A stretch of DNA of 64,000 bases. Origin: Halorussus pelagicus. GTDB taxonomy: Archaea > Halobacteriota > Halobacteria > Halobacteriales > Haladaptataceae. The stretch lies in the NCBI RefSeq assembly GCF_004087835.1, contig NZ_CP035119.1:2232001-2296000 (forward strand), in the 5' to 3' direction. Shown piece after piece: positions 41,284 through 49,551 of the stretch. Position numbers and translations under genes: made by a program. How positions within the stretch are numbered: the first letter of the stretch is position 1; every line of letters begins with the position of its first letter. Below the pieces are notes generated by a model. The model did no database searches. It worked only from the letters and a program-made list of their open reading frames with translations, and was not told the origin of the DNA.

Positions 41284-41556
41284 ATGGTAGAGATGATTCC
41301 ACTATTCGGGCCGATTCCGGGCGGAATGGAGATGATGGTCATCCTCCTCATCGCCGTCCTGCTGTTCGGCGCGAACAAGATTCCCAAACTCGCGCGCTCG
41401 ACGGGCGAGGCCATGGGCGAGTTCAAGAAAGGTCGTCAGGAAGTCGAAGAAGAACTCCAAGAGATGCAGGAAAGCGGCACGGAGTCGCTCAACGCCGACA
41501 GCGAACCGGCAACTGACTCGACCGTTGACGCCGAGACCGATACGAACACCAAATAA
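41284..41556 (+). CDS. tatA: Sec-independent translocase protein TatA
   Basis: A 90-residue protein. The N-terminal transmembrane helix (GGMEMMVILLIAVLLFGANKIPKLARSTGEAMGEFKKG) has the TatA FG-N-K-x-P-x-L turn and the amphipathic helix after it. The acidic C-terminal tail is long and disordered, normal for haloarchaea. It forms the Tat pore with TatC. Several Tat substrates are encoded in this window. A T-run follows its stop. Confidence 0.95.
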   Translation: MVEMIPLFGPIPGGMEMMVILLIAVLLFGANKIPKLARSTGEAMGEFKKGRQEVEEELQEMQESGTESLNADSEPATDSTVDAETDTNTK

Positions 41557-41569
41557 CCGCTTTTTCGCG

Positions 41570-41642
41570 GGGCGTGTGGCCTAGTGGATAGGGCAGGAGG
41601 TTCCTAACCTTCTGACCGTGGGTTCGAATCCCATCACGCCCG
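41570..41642 (+). tRNA. tRNA-Arg (CCT)
   Basis: A 73-base cloverleaf. The acceptor stem GGGCGTG pairs with CACGCCC. The anticodon stem GGAGG/CCTTC encloses loop TTCCTAA, giving anticodon CCT. The T arm is GTGGG-TTCGAAT-CCCAT, with discriminator G and no encoded CCA. It lies 13 bases after tatA. Confidence 0.95.
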
Positions 41643-41941
41643 TTCTCGTGTCGAGCAACGCGAGACCGAGAACGAAGCGTGTGGGATTCGAATCAGGGAG
41701 GTCGCGCGCAGCGAAGCGAGCACGTCCGACCGTGGTTCGAATCCCGTCACGCCCGCTCACTTCGTTTGCGGGCGTGACGTAGTTCGCAAACAAACCGCGT
41801 TTGCTCACTCCCGTCACGCCCGTTCTCGTGTCGAGCAACGCGAGACCGAGAACGAAGCGTTCGACTTCGCGCCCACTCGCACCGCTATGCGAAGCAAACG
41901 TCGTCGTCCCCATCGCTCGCCAGAAAAGACGCTCTCGAACG
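41643..41941. repeat. tRNA-Arg 3'-end derived repeat block
   Basis: This gene-free stretch holds a 46-bp exact direct repeat (41635-41680 and 41815-41860, including the tRNA end CACGCCCG), an inverted T-arm copy (GTGGGATTCGAATC at 41681-41694), a direct T-arm copy (GACCGTGGTTCGAATCCC at 41728-41745), and a reversed acceptor fragment (GGGCGTGACG, 41770-41779). No integrase is present. Confidence 0.8.
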
Positions 41942-42508
41942 CTATCCGTCGCCGTGTTCGTCCGTGATGACGACTTCGCCGTCCTGCACGTCCACGTTGA
42001 TGAGCGTCTTCACGTTGTAGTCGGTGTCGTCGAGTTCGTTCGGCCCTTCCTTCTTGATGACCGCGACCACGTCGGCCACGTCCGCGCCGATATGTTCGAG
42101 CGCCTCCGTGATGGCCTTCATCGTACCGCCGGTGCTGAGTACGTCGTCGAGCAGGAGGACGCGGTCGCCCTCGTGGACGTTGTTGACGTACATCTCGTTT
42201 TCGGAGTAGCCGGTCTGCTGGGAGAGCGCGACTTCCCCTTCGAGTCCGTACTCGCGCTTGCGGATGACGACCAGCGGGATGTCGGTCATCAGCGAGACCG
42301 CGGTCGAGATGTGGATACCCATCGCCGCCGGGGTGACGATTTTGTCCACGTCTTCTAGCTCCGCTTTCCGGATAATCTGGATGACGATTTCCCGGAGCAG
42401 TCCGGGTTCGAGAACCGGAATCCCGTCGCTGATGGGATGGACGAAGTAGTGGTAGCCGTCTTTCTCGATGATTGGCGCGTCGAGCAAGGACTGCTTCAGC
42501 TTTTCCAT
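41942..42508 (-). CDS. hpt: Purine phosphoribosyltransferase (HGPRTase-like)
   Basis: A 188-residue enzyme from the ATG at 42508 ([33 protein letters not shown]). The PRPP-binding motif is [17 protein letters not shown], and [14 protein letters not shown] contributes to the purine site. It is the archaeal adenine/hypoxanthine salvage type, converting a free purine base plus PRPP to the nucleotide. The tRNA-derived repeat block begins right after its stop codon. Confidence 0.92.
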   Translation of the reverse strand: MEKLKQSLLDAPIIEKDGYHYFVHPISDGIPVLEPGLLREIVIQIIRKAELEDVDKIVTPAAMGIHISTAVSLMTDIPLVVIRKREYGLEGEVALSQQTGYSENEMYVNNVHEGDRVLLLDDVLSTGGTMKAITEALEHIGADVADVVAVIKKEGPNELDDTDYNVKTLINVDVQDGEVVITDEHGDG

Positions 42509-42679
42509 GTCGGAGGTACTCGACGTGCGAATAAAAGGTGACGGTCTGGCGTCGGCCGTGCCCGGCATTTTCACGGGGTTCGTTCACATGGATTTCGCAG
42601 TCGAACCGGTGGCGACTCGACAGTTCGAGCGTCGCTCGGGAGCGTGGCGACCGAAGAAAAACGTTCGCTCGGGTGCCGG

Positions 42680-44431
42680 TCAGAGGACGACAACCAGCGC
42701 GACGACGAGCGCCATCACGATGAGCAGGACGCCGTTGCGGATGTCGGTCCGGAGTTCGACCGGGCGACCGCCGAGACCCGTGACGACGCCGTGACCGAGA
42801 CGCTGGACGGCGGTGGTCGCCGTGCCAGCGACGGCGACGGCGACCCTATCGACCGCGGCGTAGAGTTCGGTGGTGCCGACGACGACGCTCCGCGTGCCGT
42901 AGAACGCCGCGGGGTTGTACAGCGCGTCGATGTCCGGGACGCTCCCCCCGACCTTCTCCAGCGGTTTCTTGATGAGGACGAACCCGACGAGGGCGATGGC
43001 CGCCAGCGCGAACCCTTCGACGAGGTGCTTGACCGTGTAGGTGTGGTAAGCGTGGGAGACGACTTGGCCGGTCACGTCGAAGGGCAGGAGTGCGAACAGC
43101 GCGCCGTCGAAGATTCCGTAGAAGACACAGAGCGCGGCGACGGTGACCATCGCAACGGTCTGGCCGCGGTTGGCGTCCTTGACGCTGCCGTCGTACTCGC
43201 CGCGGAGGAACGCGTAGTAGCCGAACTTGATGAACGAGAGGAAAGTGCCGACGCCTCCGATGAGGAGGAGTAGCTCCAAGGTGTGGAAGTCGCCGACTGC
43301 GAATGGCCCTTTCGGGAAGTCGTAGTGGCTGGCGGAGATGACGATTCCCTTGCTGACGAAGCCGTTGAATCCGGGGAATCCGGAAATCGAGAGCGCGGCG
43401 ACGGCGAACGAGACGGCCGTAATCGGCATCTCGTGGCGGAGTCCGCCGAGTTTCTTCAGGCTCTCCTTGCCGGTGCGGTAGACGACGACGCCAGCGGTCA
43501 TGAACAGCAGGCCCTTGTAGAGGATGTGGTTGAAGACGTGAGCCATCGCTCCGGCCTGCCCCAGCGCCGACCCGATGCCGACGCCCGCGACCATGTAGCC
43601 GACTTGCGACTGGATGTGGTAGGAGAGCAGTCGGCGCATGTCGTTCTGGAGCAGCGCCATCCCCGCGCCGAAGACGGCCATGATGCCGCCCATGTAGGCG
43701 ATGGCGAGTTCGCCCTCGGGGAACGCGCGGTACATCCCGTACACGCCGGTCTTGGTCGTGTAGACGCAGAGGAAGACGCTCGCGGCGATGTGGGGACGCG
43801 GGTACGTGTCGGGGAGCCACGCGTGCAGGCCGACGAAGCCGACGTTGACGCCGATGCCGATGCCCGCCAAGATAGGCGCGACGGGTCCGGCCATTCCCTC
43901 GCCGGTGAACAGGAAGGTGCCGACCTCGGCGTAGTGCCAGACGATAGCGCCCATCAACAGCGTCCCGCCGACGCCGTGGAGGAGCGCGTACCGGTATCCG
44001 GCCCGGACCGCTCGGCCGCCGTAGTGCCAGACCAGCAGGGTGCTGGTGACGGCCATCAATTCCCAGAAGAACAGCAGGGTGAGCCAGTCGCCGCCGAAGA
44101 CGGCTCCGAGGCTACTGGCGACGTAGCTCAGCGCGAACGCGGTCTGGCGGCTATCGGCGTCGCTCGCCCACGAGTACAGCACCCCGATTGCGCCGATGAA
44201 CCCGAAGATTATCCCCATCAGCTGGGAGAATCCGTCCACGTTGAACAGCACGGCGTCGAAGACGCCGAACAGCTTCACGGGCAGGTGTTCACCGGTCGGA
44301 ACGAGCCAGACGTACGGCACGACCACTGCGGTGGCGAGGACGCCAAGCGCGTGGCCGACGCGCCGCCCGACAAACGGGAGCAGAAGTGCCGCCAGCAAGA
44401 CCGGAACGAACGGCGGAACGATTGGGTCCAT
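42680..44431 (-). CDS. Mrp antiporter NuoL/MrpD-type subunit (third copy)
   Basis: A 583-residue membrane protein from the ATG at 44431. It has about fourteen hydrophobic segments and the proton-channel motif LQNDMRRLLSYHIQSQVGYM, plus MAHVFNHILYKGLLFMTAG. Members of this family carry protons through the Mrp antiporter. It is the last gene of the operon and its start overlaps the previous stop by one base (TGATG). Its C-terminal amphipathic extension (KKPLEKVGGSVPDIDALYNPAAF) is unusual for a plain MrpD. Confidence 0.85.
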   Translation of the reverse strand: MDPIVPPFVPVLLAALLLPFVGRRVGHALGVLATAVVVPYVWLVPTGEHLPVKLFGVFDAVLFNVDGFSQLMGIIFGFIGAIGVLYSWASDADSRQTAFALSYVASSLGAVFGGDWLTLLFFWELMAVTSTLLVWHYGGRAVRAGYRYALLHGVGGTLLMGAIVWHYAEVGTFLFTGEGMAGPVAPILAGIGIGVNVGFVGLHAWLPDTYPRPHIAASVFLCVYTTKTGVYGMYRAFPEGELAIAYMGGIMAVFGAGMALLQNDMRRLLSYHIQSQVGYMVAGVGIGSALGQAGAMAHVFNHILYKGLLFMTAGVVVYRTGKESLKKLGGLRHEMPITAVSFAVAALSISGFPGFNGFVSKGIVISASHYDFPKGPFAVGDFHTLELLLLIGGVGTFLSFIKFGYYAFLRGEYDGSVKDANRGQTVAMVTVAALCVFYGIFDGALFALLPFDVTGQVVSHAYHTYTVKHLVEGFALAAIALVGFVLIKKPLEKVGGSVPDIDALYNPAAFYGTRSVVVGTTELYAAVDRVAVAVAGTATTAVQRLGHGVVTGLGGRPVELRTDIRNGVLLIVMALVVALVVVL

Positions 44432-46062
44432 CAGATGGTCACCCCCGTCGCTCCGGCGACGACGTGACGCACGATTCGCAGGAACACCGCGGCGTCGGGA
44501 ACAACCCCGAGGACGATGGACCCCGAGGCCGCAAAGAGGATGGGGAAGAGCATGAACCACGTCGATTCCGCGCCGGTGGGCGCGCGAGTCTCCCAGCCGC
44601 CAGCGTGACCGTGGTCGCCCGAGTGGCCGTGGCTCGCGTGGTCGTCGGCGTGACTACCGCCGTCCGCGCGAACGTCGCCGCCGAACCGACCGCCGAGGAC
44701 GGTCTCGATGAGCGGCTTGGGGTCCTCCTCGCCCTTCGACTCGAAGAAGGCGGCGTAGACAATCGGCCAGAAGTACGCGATGTTCAGCACGCCCGACAGC
44801 AACAGCGAACCGGTGAACACTATCTGTCCGGCCGACACCGTGCCGATGAGCAGGAAGTATTTGCTCACGAACCCGGCGACAAGCGGAATCCCGGCCATCC
44901 CGGCGGCGGCGACGGCGAACGCCGCCATCGTGAGTGGCATCCGCCTCCCGATGCCCGCCATCTCGGAGATGTCGTCGGTGTGGGTCTCGACGTGAATCGC
45001 GCCCGCGCAGAAGAACAGCGTGAGCTTCATGAACGCGTGAGCGGGGATGTGGAGTAGCCCGCCGGTCAGCGACATGGGGTGCAACACCGCCAGCCCCAAC
45101 ACGATGTACGACAGCTGGCTCACCGTCGAGAAGGCGAGCCGTCGCTTCAGGTTGTCCTGCCGGAGCGCGATGACGCTGGCGACCACGAGCGTGAACGCCG
45201 CGACCACCGCCAGCGGAAGCCCCATCCCGAGGTCGCCCACGAGGTCCGGACCGAACACGTCGAGGACGACCCGCGCGATGCCGAACACGCCGCTCTTGAC
45301 GACCGCGACGGCGTGGAGCAGTCCCGAGACGGGCGTCGGCGCGACCATCGCGTCGGGAAGCCACGAGTGCATCGGCATCAGGGCCGCCTTCACGCCGAAC
45401 CCGGCGATGAGCAGGCCGAACGCCGCCCGCGCCATCGCGGGGTCGGCCGCCGCCAACTCCGCAATGCCGCCCGGCGTGAAGTTGGTCGTCCCGGTCGTGA
45501 GGAACACCAACAGGATGCCCGCGAGTACCGCGACGCCGCCGCCGAAGGTGTACGCGAGGTACTTCCGGCCCGCGGCCCGCGCCTCCGCGGTCTCGTCGTG
45601 GGCGACCAGCGGGTAGGTCGCCACGGTCAGCAGTTCGTAGAAGACGTACAGCACGACCAGATTGTGGGCGAACGCGACGCCGACCGCCGACGCCACGCTC
45701 CCGGCGAACGCGGCGAAGTACCGCGTCTGGCCGTGTTCGTCCAGTCCGCGCATGTACCCGATGCTGTAGAGGCTAGTCACGACCCACAGCATGCTCGCCA
45801 GCAGGGCGAACAGGATGCCCAGCGCGTCGGCCCGGAGCGCGAACTCGACGCCCGGCACGAACGTGCCGAAGTCCGTGACGTACGTGTCGCCCGCGAGGAC
45901 GCCGGGGACCATGCTCGCCACGACGGCGAACGTGGCTCCGGCCGCCAGCATCGTCCACGACTCCCGGACGTTCGGACGCCGGTGGGAGGCGAGGATGGGC
46001 ACGGTTGCGAGGAGCGAAATCAACACCGCTGCGACCGGTCGGAGAGAGTCGATTTCTGTCAT
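44431..46062 (-). CDS. Mrp antiporter NuoN/MrpD-type subunit (second copy)
   Basis: A 543-residue membrane subunit. LRQDNLKRRLAFSTVSQLSYIVLGLAVLHPM is the channel-forming helix signature and HAFMKLTLFFCAGAI follows. A His-rich loop (HADDHASHGHSGDHGHAGGW) lies near residue 475, between the final segments, and could bind a divalent metal or simply be variable. A 3-base gap separates it from the upstream MrpD gene. Confidence 0.87.
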   Translation of the reverse strand: MTEIDSLRPVAAVLISLLATVPILASHRRPNVRESWTMLAAGATFAVVASMVPGVLAGDTYVTDFGTFVPGVEFALRADALGILFALLASMLWVVTSLYSIGYMRGLDEHGQTRYFAAFAGSVASAVGVAFAHNLVVLYVFYELLTVATYPLVAHDETAEARAAGRKYLAYTFGGGVAVLAGILLVFLTTGTTNFTPGGIAELAAADPAMARAAFGLLIAGFGVKAALMPMHSWLPDAMVAPTPVSGLLHAVAVVKSGVFGIARVVLDVFGPDLVGDLGMGLPLAVVAAFTLVVASVIALRQDNLKRRLAFSTVSQLSYIVLGLAVLHPMSLTGGLLHIPAHAFMKLTLFFCAGAIHVETHTDDISEMAGIGRRMPLTMAAFAVAAAGMAGIPLVAGFVSKYFLLIGTVSAGQIVFTGSLLLSGVLNIAYFWPIVYAAFFESKGEEDPKPLIETVLGGRFGGDVRADGGSHADDHASHGHSGDHGHAGGWETRAPTGAESTWFMLFPILFAASGSIVLGVVPDAAVFLRIVRHVVAGATGVTI

Positions 46063-46065
46063 GGT

Positions 46066-47607
46066 TCAGGAGAGGAGACTTGTTACGGTCGGTTGGAGGT
46101 ACTGTGCGTACTCGAAGACGGCCGCGCCGAGCGCCAGCGCCAGCACCGCGGCCGCGACGACGACGGCGTACATCCCGAACGAGACAGTCTCCGGGGTGGA
46201 CGGCCGGTCTCCGCCGTCGGCGGCGGGCACGTCCGCACCGTCCGCGGCGATGTCCGCCTCGTCGGCGGTCGCCCCGGTCTCCTCGGGAGCGACCGGGGCC
46301 TCGCGGAAGAACATCCGTTCGACCAACCGGGCGAAGTACGCCAGCGTCAGCAGGGTGCTTCCCACGATGACCGCGGTCAGCACCCACGACCCGGTCTCGA
46401 CCGCGCCGAGCGCGATGTACCACTTGCCGACGAACCCGACGGCGGGCGGAATCCCGACCATCGCCATCGCCAAGAGACCGAACACGGTCGCACCAAGGGG
46501 GACCCGGTCGGCGAGTCCCTCGTAGTCATCGACCGTTCGTGCGCCCGTCTCGGTGGCGACCAGTCCGGCCGTGAGGAACAGGCCGCCCTTCATAATCGCG
46601 TGGCCGACGAGGTGGACGAGCGCGCCCACCATCGCCATCTCGTTGACGAGCGAGATACCCGCCAGCACCAGTCCGAACTGGGCCACCGACGAGTAGGCCA
46701 GCATTCGCTTGACCTCCGTCTGGGCGACTGCAAAGACGCTCCCGGCGACGATGCTCACCGCGGCCGCCGCCGCGAGCAGGTCTTGCGCGAGCGGGTTCGC
46801 CGCGAGGAACTCGGGGGTGAAGACGGTGTAGACCACGCGGACGAGCGCGTAGGCCGAGACCGTCGAGACTAGCGCCGAGATGAACCCGCTGACCGAGTCC
46901 GGCGAGGACGCGTAGGCCTCGGGTTGCCACGTATGAAGCGGGAACACCGCGATTTTGATGAGCAGGCCGACGACGATGAAGGCGAACGCGGCCCGCACCA
47001 GCGTCGTCGTGTGGCCGACCTCGGCGAGCAGTTCGGCGAGGTGTGCCATGTTGAGCGTCCCGGTGGCGACGTACGCGTAGCCGAGACCCAACAGGAACAG
47101 CGACGCGCCGACGGTGCCGACGAGCAGATACCGGAGCGCCGCGACTGCTGACCGACCGCCCTCGCCGCTGGCGACCAACACGTACGCCGCCAGTCCCGTG
47201 ATTTCGAGGAAGACGTACATGTTGAACAGGTCGCCCGTGATGCTCAGTCCGGTTAGCCCCGTGACCAACAGCATGTAGGCCGCGTAGAAGGCGTTCGAGC
47301 GCGGTCCCGCCACGCGGGCGTAGCCGAGGACGCCGAGCGAGACGACCGCGACGAGGACGAGTATCGTCGCCGACAGGCCGTCCACCACGAGTTCGATACC
47401 GTAGGGGACCTCAAAGTTGCCGACGACGTATCTGACGGTCCCCTCGAAGAACGCGCGGCGGGCGAGTTCGCCAGCGACCCCGACGTGGACCGCCGACGCG
47501 ACGACGGCGACCGGCCACCCGGTCTTCGAGCGGGCCAATCCCGCGAGCAGCGCGAGAACCGACCCGACTATCGGGACGGCGACCGCGAACGGAACGAGGT
47601 CACTCAT
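46066..47607 (-). CDS. mnhD: Mrp Na+/H+ antiporter subunit D
   Basis: A 513-residue subunit from the ATG at 47607. It has the MrpD channel motif VAQTEVKRMLAYSSVAQFGLVLAG and HLVGHAIMKGGLFLTAG. The loop APEETGATADEADIAADGADVPAADGGDRP near the C-terminus is acidic. It is the closest of the three copies to canonical MrpD and overlaps MrpC by 8 bases. Confidence 0.9.
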   Translation of the reverse strand: MSDLVPFAVAVPIVGSVLALLAGLARSKTGWPVAVVASAVHVGVAGELARRAFFEGTVRYVVGNFEVPYGIELVVDGLSATILVLVAVVSLGVLGYARVAGPRSNAFYAAYMLLVTGLTGLSITGDLFNMYVFLEITGLAAYVLVASGEGGRSAVAALRYLLVGTVGASLFLLGLGYAYVATGTLNMAHLAELLAEVGHTTTLVRAAFAFIVVGLLIKIAVFPLHTWQPEAYASSPDSVSGFISALVSTVSAYALVRVVYTVFTPEFLAANPLAQDLLAAAAAVSIVAGSVFAVAQTEVKRMLAYSSVAQFGLVLAGISLVNEMAMVGALVHLVGHAIMKGGLFLTAGLVATETGARTVDDYEGLADRVPLGATVFGLLAMAMVGIPPAVGFVGKWYIALGAVETGSWVLTAVIVGSTLLTLAYFARLVERMFFREAPVAPEETGATADEADIAADGADVPAADGGDRPSTPETVSFGMYAVVVAAAVLALALGAAVFEYAQYLQPTVTSLLS

Positions 47608-47956
47608 CGTTTCGCACCTCCCAGAGAACGTCCGCGTCGAGTGTTCCGTACTCGTCGTAGATGCGCACGACGAGTCCAAGCGCGACCGCGGTGAGGCTCA
47701 CCCCGACCACGATGGCGGTCAGGATGAGGACGTGCGGGAGCGGGCTGACGTGCGGTGCGTCGGTCGTCAACACCGCCGGGTTCGCGCCGTCGAGGTACGC
47801 GGCCGCGATGAAGAACAGGAAGATTCCCGTCTGGAAGATGTTGACGCCGATGACCTTCTTGACGATGTTGCGATTGCCAATCATCATGTACGTGCCGACG
47901 CCCAGCAGTAGGAACGTGGCGAGGTAGTAGTATCGCGTCGTAAGTACGTCTATCAC
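47600..47956 (-). CDS. mnhC: Mrp antiporter subunit C (NuoK-like)
   Basis: A 118-residue protein with three transmembrane helices: YYYLATFLLLGVGTYMMIGNRNIVKKVIGVNIFQTG, IFLFFIAAAYL and LPHVLILTAIVVGVSLTAVALGLVV. It is homologous to NuoK and forms part of the cation path. It overlaps MrpB by 4 bases. Confidence 0.92.
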   Translation of the reverse strand: MIDVLTTRYYYLATFLLLGVGTYMMIGNRNIVKKVIGVNIFQTGIFLFFIAAAYLDGANPAVLTTDAPHVSPLPHVLILTAIVVGVSLTAVALGLVVRIYDEYGTLDADVLWEVRNDE

Positions 47957-48435
47957 GCCGACTCACCTCCCTGCATCCCGGCCGCGATGGCGAAGAACAG
48001 GCCGGTGATGATGCCCGCGACGATGACGCCGATGAGCAACTCGACCAGTTCGATGCCGTACTTGCTCGCGTGGTGGATGCCGAACGCGGGGTAGTCGAGG
48101 AACGCGCCGCCGAGTCCGACCGTCGCCATACCGACCGACACGAACGCGAGCGTCCCGAGACCGATCATCGCCACGATGGTCGAGGGGTTCACCCACTCGC
48201 GGGTCGGTTCGATGCCGAAGGCGATGCCGAGCATCAGGATGACCGTGCCAACGATGACGCCGCCTTGGAACCCGCCGCCCGAGGAGTTCGCGCCGTGGAA
48301 CATGATGAACAGGCCGAAGGTGAAGACGAACGGCGCGACGACTCTGACGGTCGCCATGATGATGGGACTCTCGACGTAGGGTTTGACCTCCTCGTCGGTC
48401 CCGTTGAGGTCGCCGTTCGCGCGAGTGTCGCTCAT
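47953..48435 (-). CDS. mnhB: Mrp antiporter subunit B
   Basis: A 160-residue membrane subunit. IIMATVRVVAPFVFTFGLFIMFHGANSSGGGFQGGVIVG is the MnhB signature. Four hydrophobic segments follow the charged N-terminus. The ATG is preceded by GGAGGTG and overlaps the previous gene by 4 bases. Confidence 0.92.
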   Translation of the reverse strand: MSDTRANGDLNGTDEEVKPYVESPIIMATVRVVAPFVFTFGLFIMFHGANSSGGGFQGGVIVGTVILMLGIAFGIEPTREWVNPSTIVAMIGLGTLAFVSVGMATVGLGGAFLDYPAFGIHHASKYGIELVELLIGVIVAGIITGLFFAIAAGMQGGESA

Positions 48436-48965
48436 GCGAACACCTCCTTTTTCAGGACGACAAGAATCCCGACGCCAGCGGAGTAGACCACGACCGCCTC
48501 GCCGAGCGTGTCGAACCCGCGGTAAGCCGCGAGGACCGCGGTGACGGCGTTTTTCACTCCGGCCTCCTTGTAGGCGTGTTCGAGGTAGTAGCCAGTCACG
48601 TCCGAGGTGGCGACCGGCGTCTCCGCGCCGCCGACCGGCGGGAGCGCGCCCAGCGTCGTCGCCAGCACGCCTATCAGCGCGAGCGAGACGCCCAGTGCCG
48701 GGAGGTCGAGTTTCTCGAACGTGCGCTCGCCCGCCGGTCGGACGGTCTTGGCGATGGTCAACAGGAAGAGGACGGTCGTCACACCCGCGCCGACCGCGGC
48801 CTCGGTGAGTCCCACGTCGGGTGCCTGCAAGATGACCCAGATGACCGCGATGCCGAGGCTGTAGGCGGCGAACGCGATGATGGAGCCGAGTACGTCGCGC
48901 AGGACTGCGGTGGCCAGCGCGCAGGCGAAGATGAACGCCAACAGCGCGAACTCGATGCCGCTCAT
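48432..48965 (-). CDS. Mrp antiporter MrpA C-terminal-like subunit (DUF4040 + MnhB-like)
   Basis: A 177-residue protein from the ATG at 48965. The N-terminal half carries the DUF4040/hydrogenase-subunit motif LRDVLGSIIAFAAYSLGIAVIWVILQAPDVGLTEAAVGAG. The C-terminal half ends with the YRGFDTLGEAVVVYSAGVGILVVLKK segment typical of MrpA's tail. In bacteria these parts belong to the large MrpA. Here they are a separate gene with no NuoL-like head attached. Confidence 0.85.
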   Translation of the reverse strand: MSGIEFALLAFIFACALATAVLRDVLGSIIAFAAYSLGIAVIWVILQAPDVGLTEAAVGAGVTTVLFLLTIAKTVRPAGERTFEKLDLPALGVSLALIGVLATTLGALPPVGGAETPVATSDVTGYYLEHAYKEAGVKNAVTAVLAAYRGFDTLGEAVVVYSAGVGILVVLKKEVFA

Positions 48966-49279
48966 TCGTCCACCTCCTCGTCGCGGGTCCACGGCTCGAT
49001 ACCTTCTTCCGCGGCCGCCCGCGCGATAGCGTGGGCGGCGGTCGGATTCGTGATGAACATGAACAACAACAACAGTACGGCCTTGACCGTCGAGAGGTCC
49101 GACCCGAACGTCAGCGCCACGGCACCCAGCGCGAGTCCGGCCGCGAGAGTGTCGCTCTTCGAGGCGCTGTGCGACCGGGTGTAGAGGTCGGGAAGTCGGA
49201 GGATGCCGACTGCGGCCACGAAGGCGAAGAAGACGCCTCCGGCCGCCAGCAGGGCAATCAGTATTTCGCGGGGCGTCAC
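48962..49279 (-). CDS. mnhG: Mrp antiporter subunit G
   Basis: A 105-residue protein with three hydrophobic segments. FFAFVAAVGILRLPDLYTRSHSASKSDTLAAGLALGAVAL is the MnhG family signature. The C-terminal tail is acidic. It overlaps the genes on both sides by 4 bases. Confidence 0.93.
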   Translation of the reverse strand: MTPREILIALLAAGGVFFAFVAAVGILRLPDLYTRSHSASKSDTLAAGLALGAVALTFGSDLSTVKAVLLLLFMFITNPTAAHAIARAAAEEGIEPWTRDEEVDE

Positions 49280-49551
49280 AGCACACCACCTCGCTCGACC
49301 GTGAACTTCGAGATGGCGATGCTCATCAGGAAGTTCAACAGCGCGTAGACGATTGCGATGTCCAGCGCCGACTTCTCACCGGTGGCGGCCGCCACGAGCG
49401 CGATGGTGATGACGATGTTCGAACCGATGACGTTGACCGCGATGACGCGGTCCTGCATCGTCGGTCCCCGGACGAGTCGGTACACTATCGTTAGCGAGAT
49501 GAGGACGAACGCTCCGGCCGCCGTCAACAACGTACTACTGATAAAGCTCAC
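49276..49551 (-). CDS. mnhF: Mrp antiporter subunit F
   Basis: A 91-residue protein with three hydrophobic segments. LTIVYRLVRGPTMQDRVIAVNVIGSNIVITIALVAAATGEKSALDIAIVYALLNFLMSIAISKF is canonical MnhF. It overlaps the MnhE-type gene by 4 bases. Confidence 0.93.
   Translation of the reverse strand: MSFISSTLLTAAGAFVLISLTIVYRLVRGPTMQDRVIAVNVIGSNIVITIALVAAATGEKSALDIAIVYALLNFLMSIAISKFTVERGGVL

Noticed and set aside
41570-41941. Integrated element bounded by tRNA-Arg attachment sites
   Set aside because: The direct repeats are only 180 bases apart and no integrase or cargo is present. Inverted T-arm copies also do not fit a simple integration scar.
45079-46872. Long plus-strand frame opposite the Mrp antiporter genes
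   Set aside because: Arg/His/Asp-rich translation typical of an antisense frame. The minus strand encodes canonical membrane subunits.
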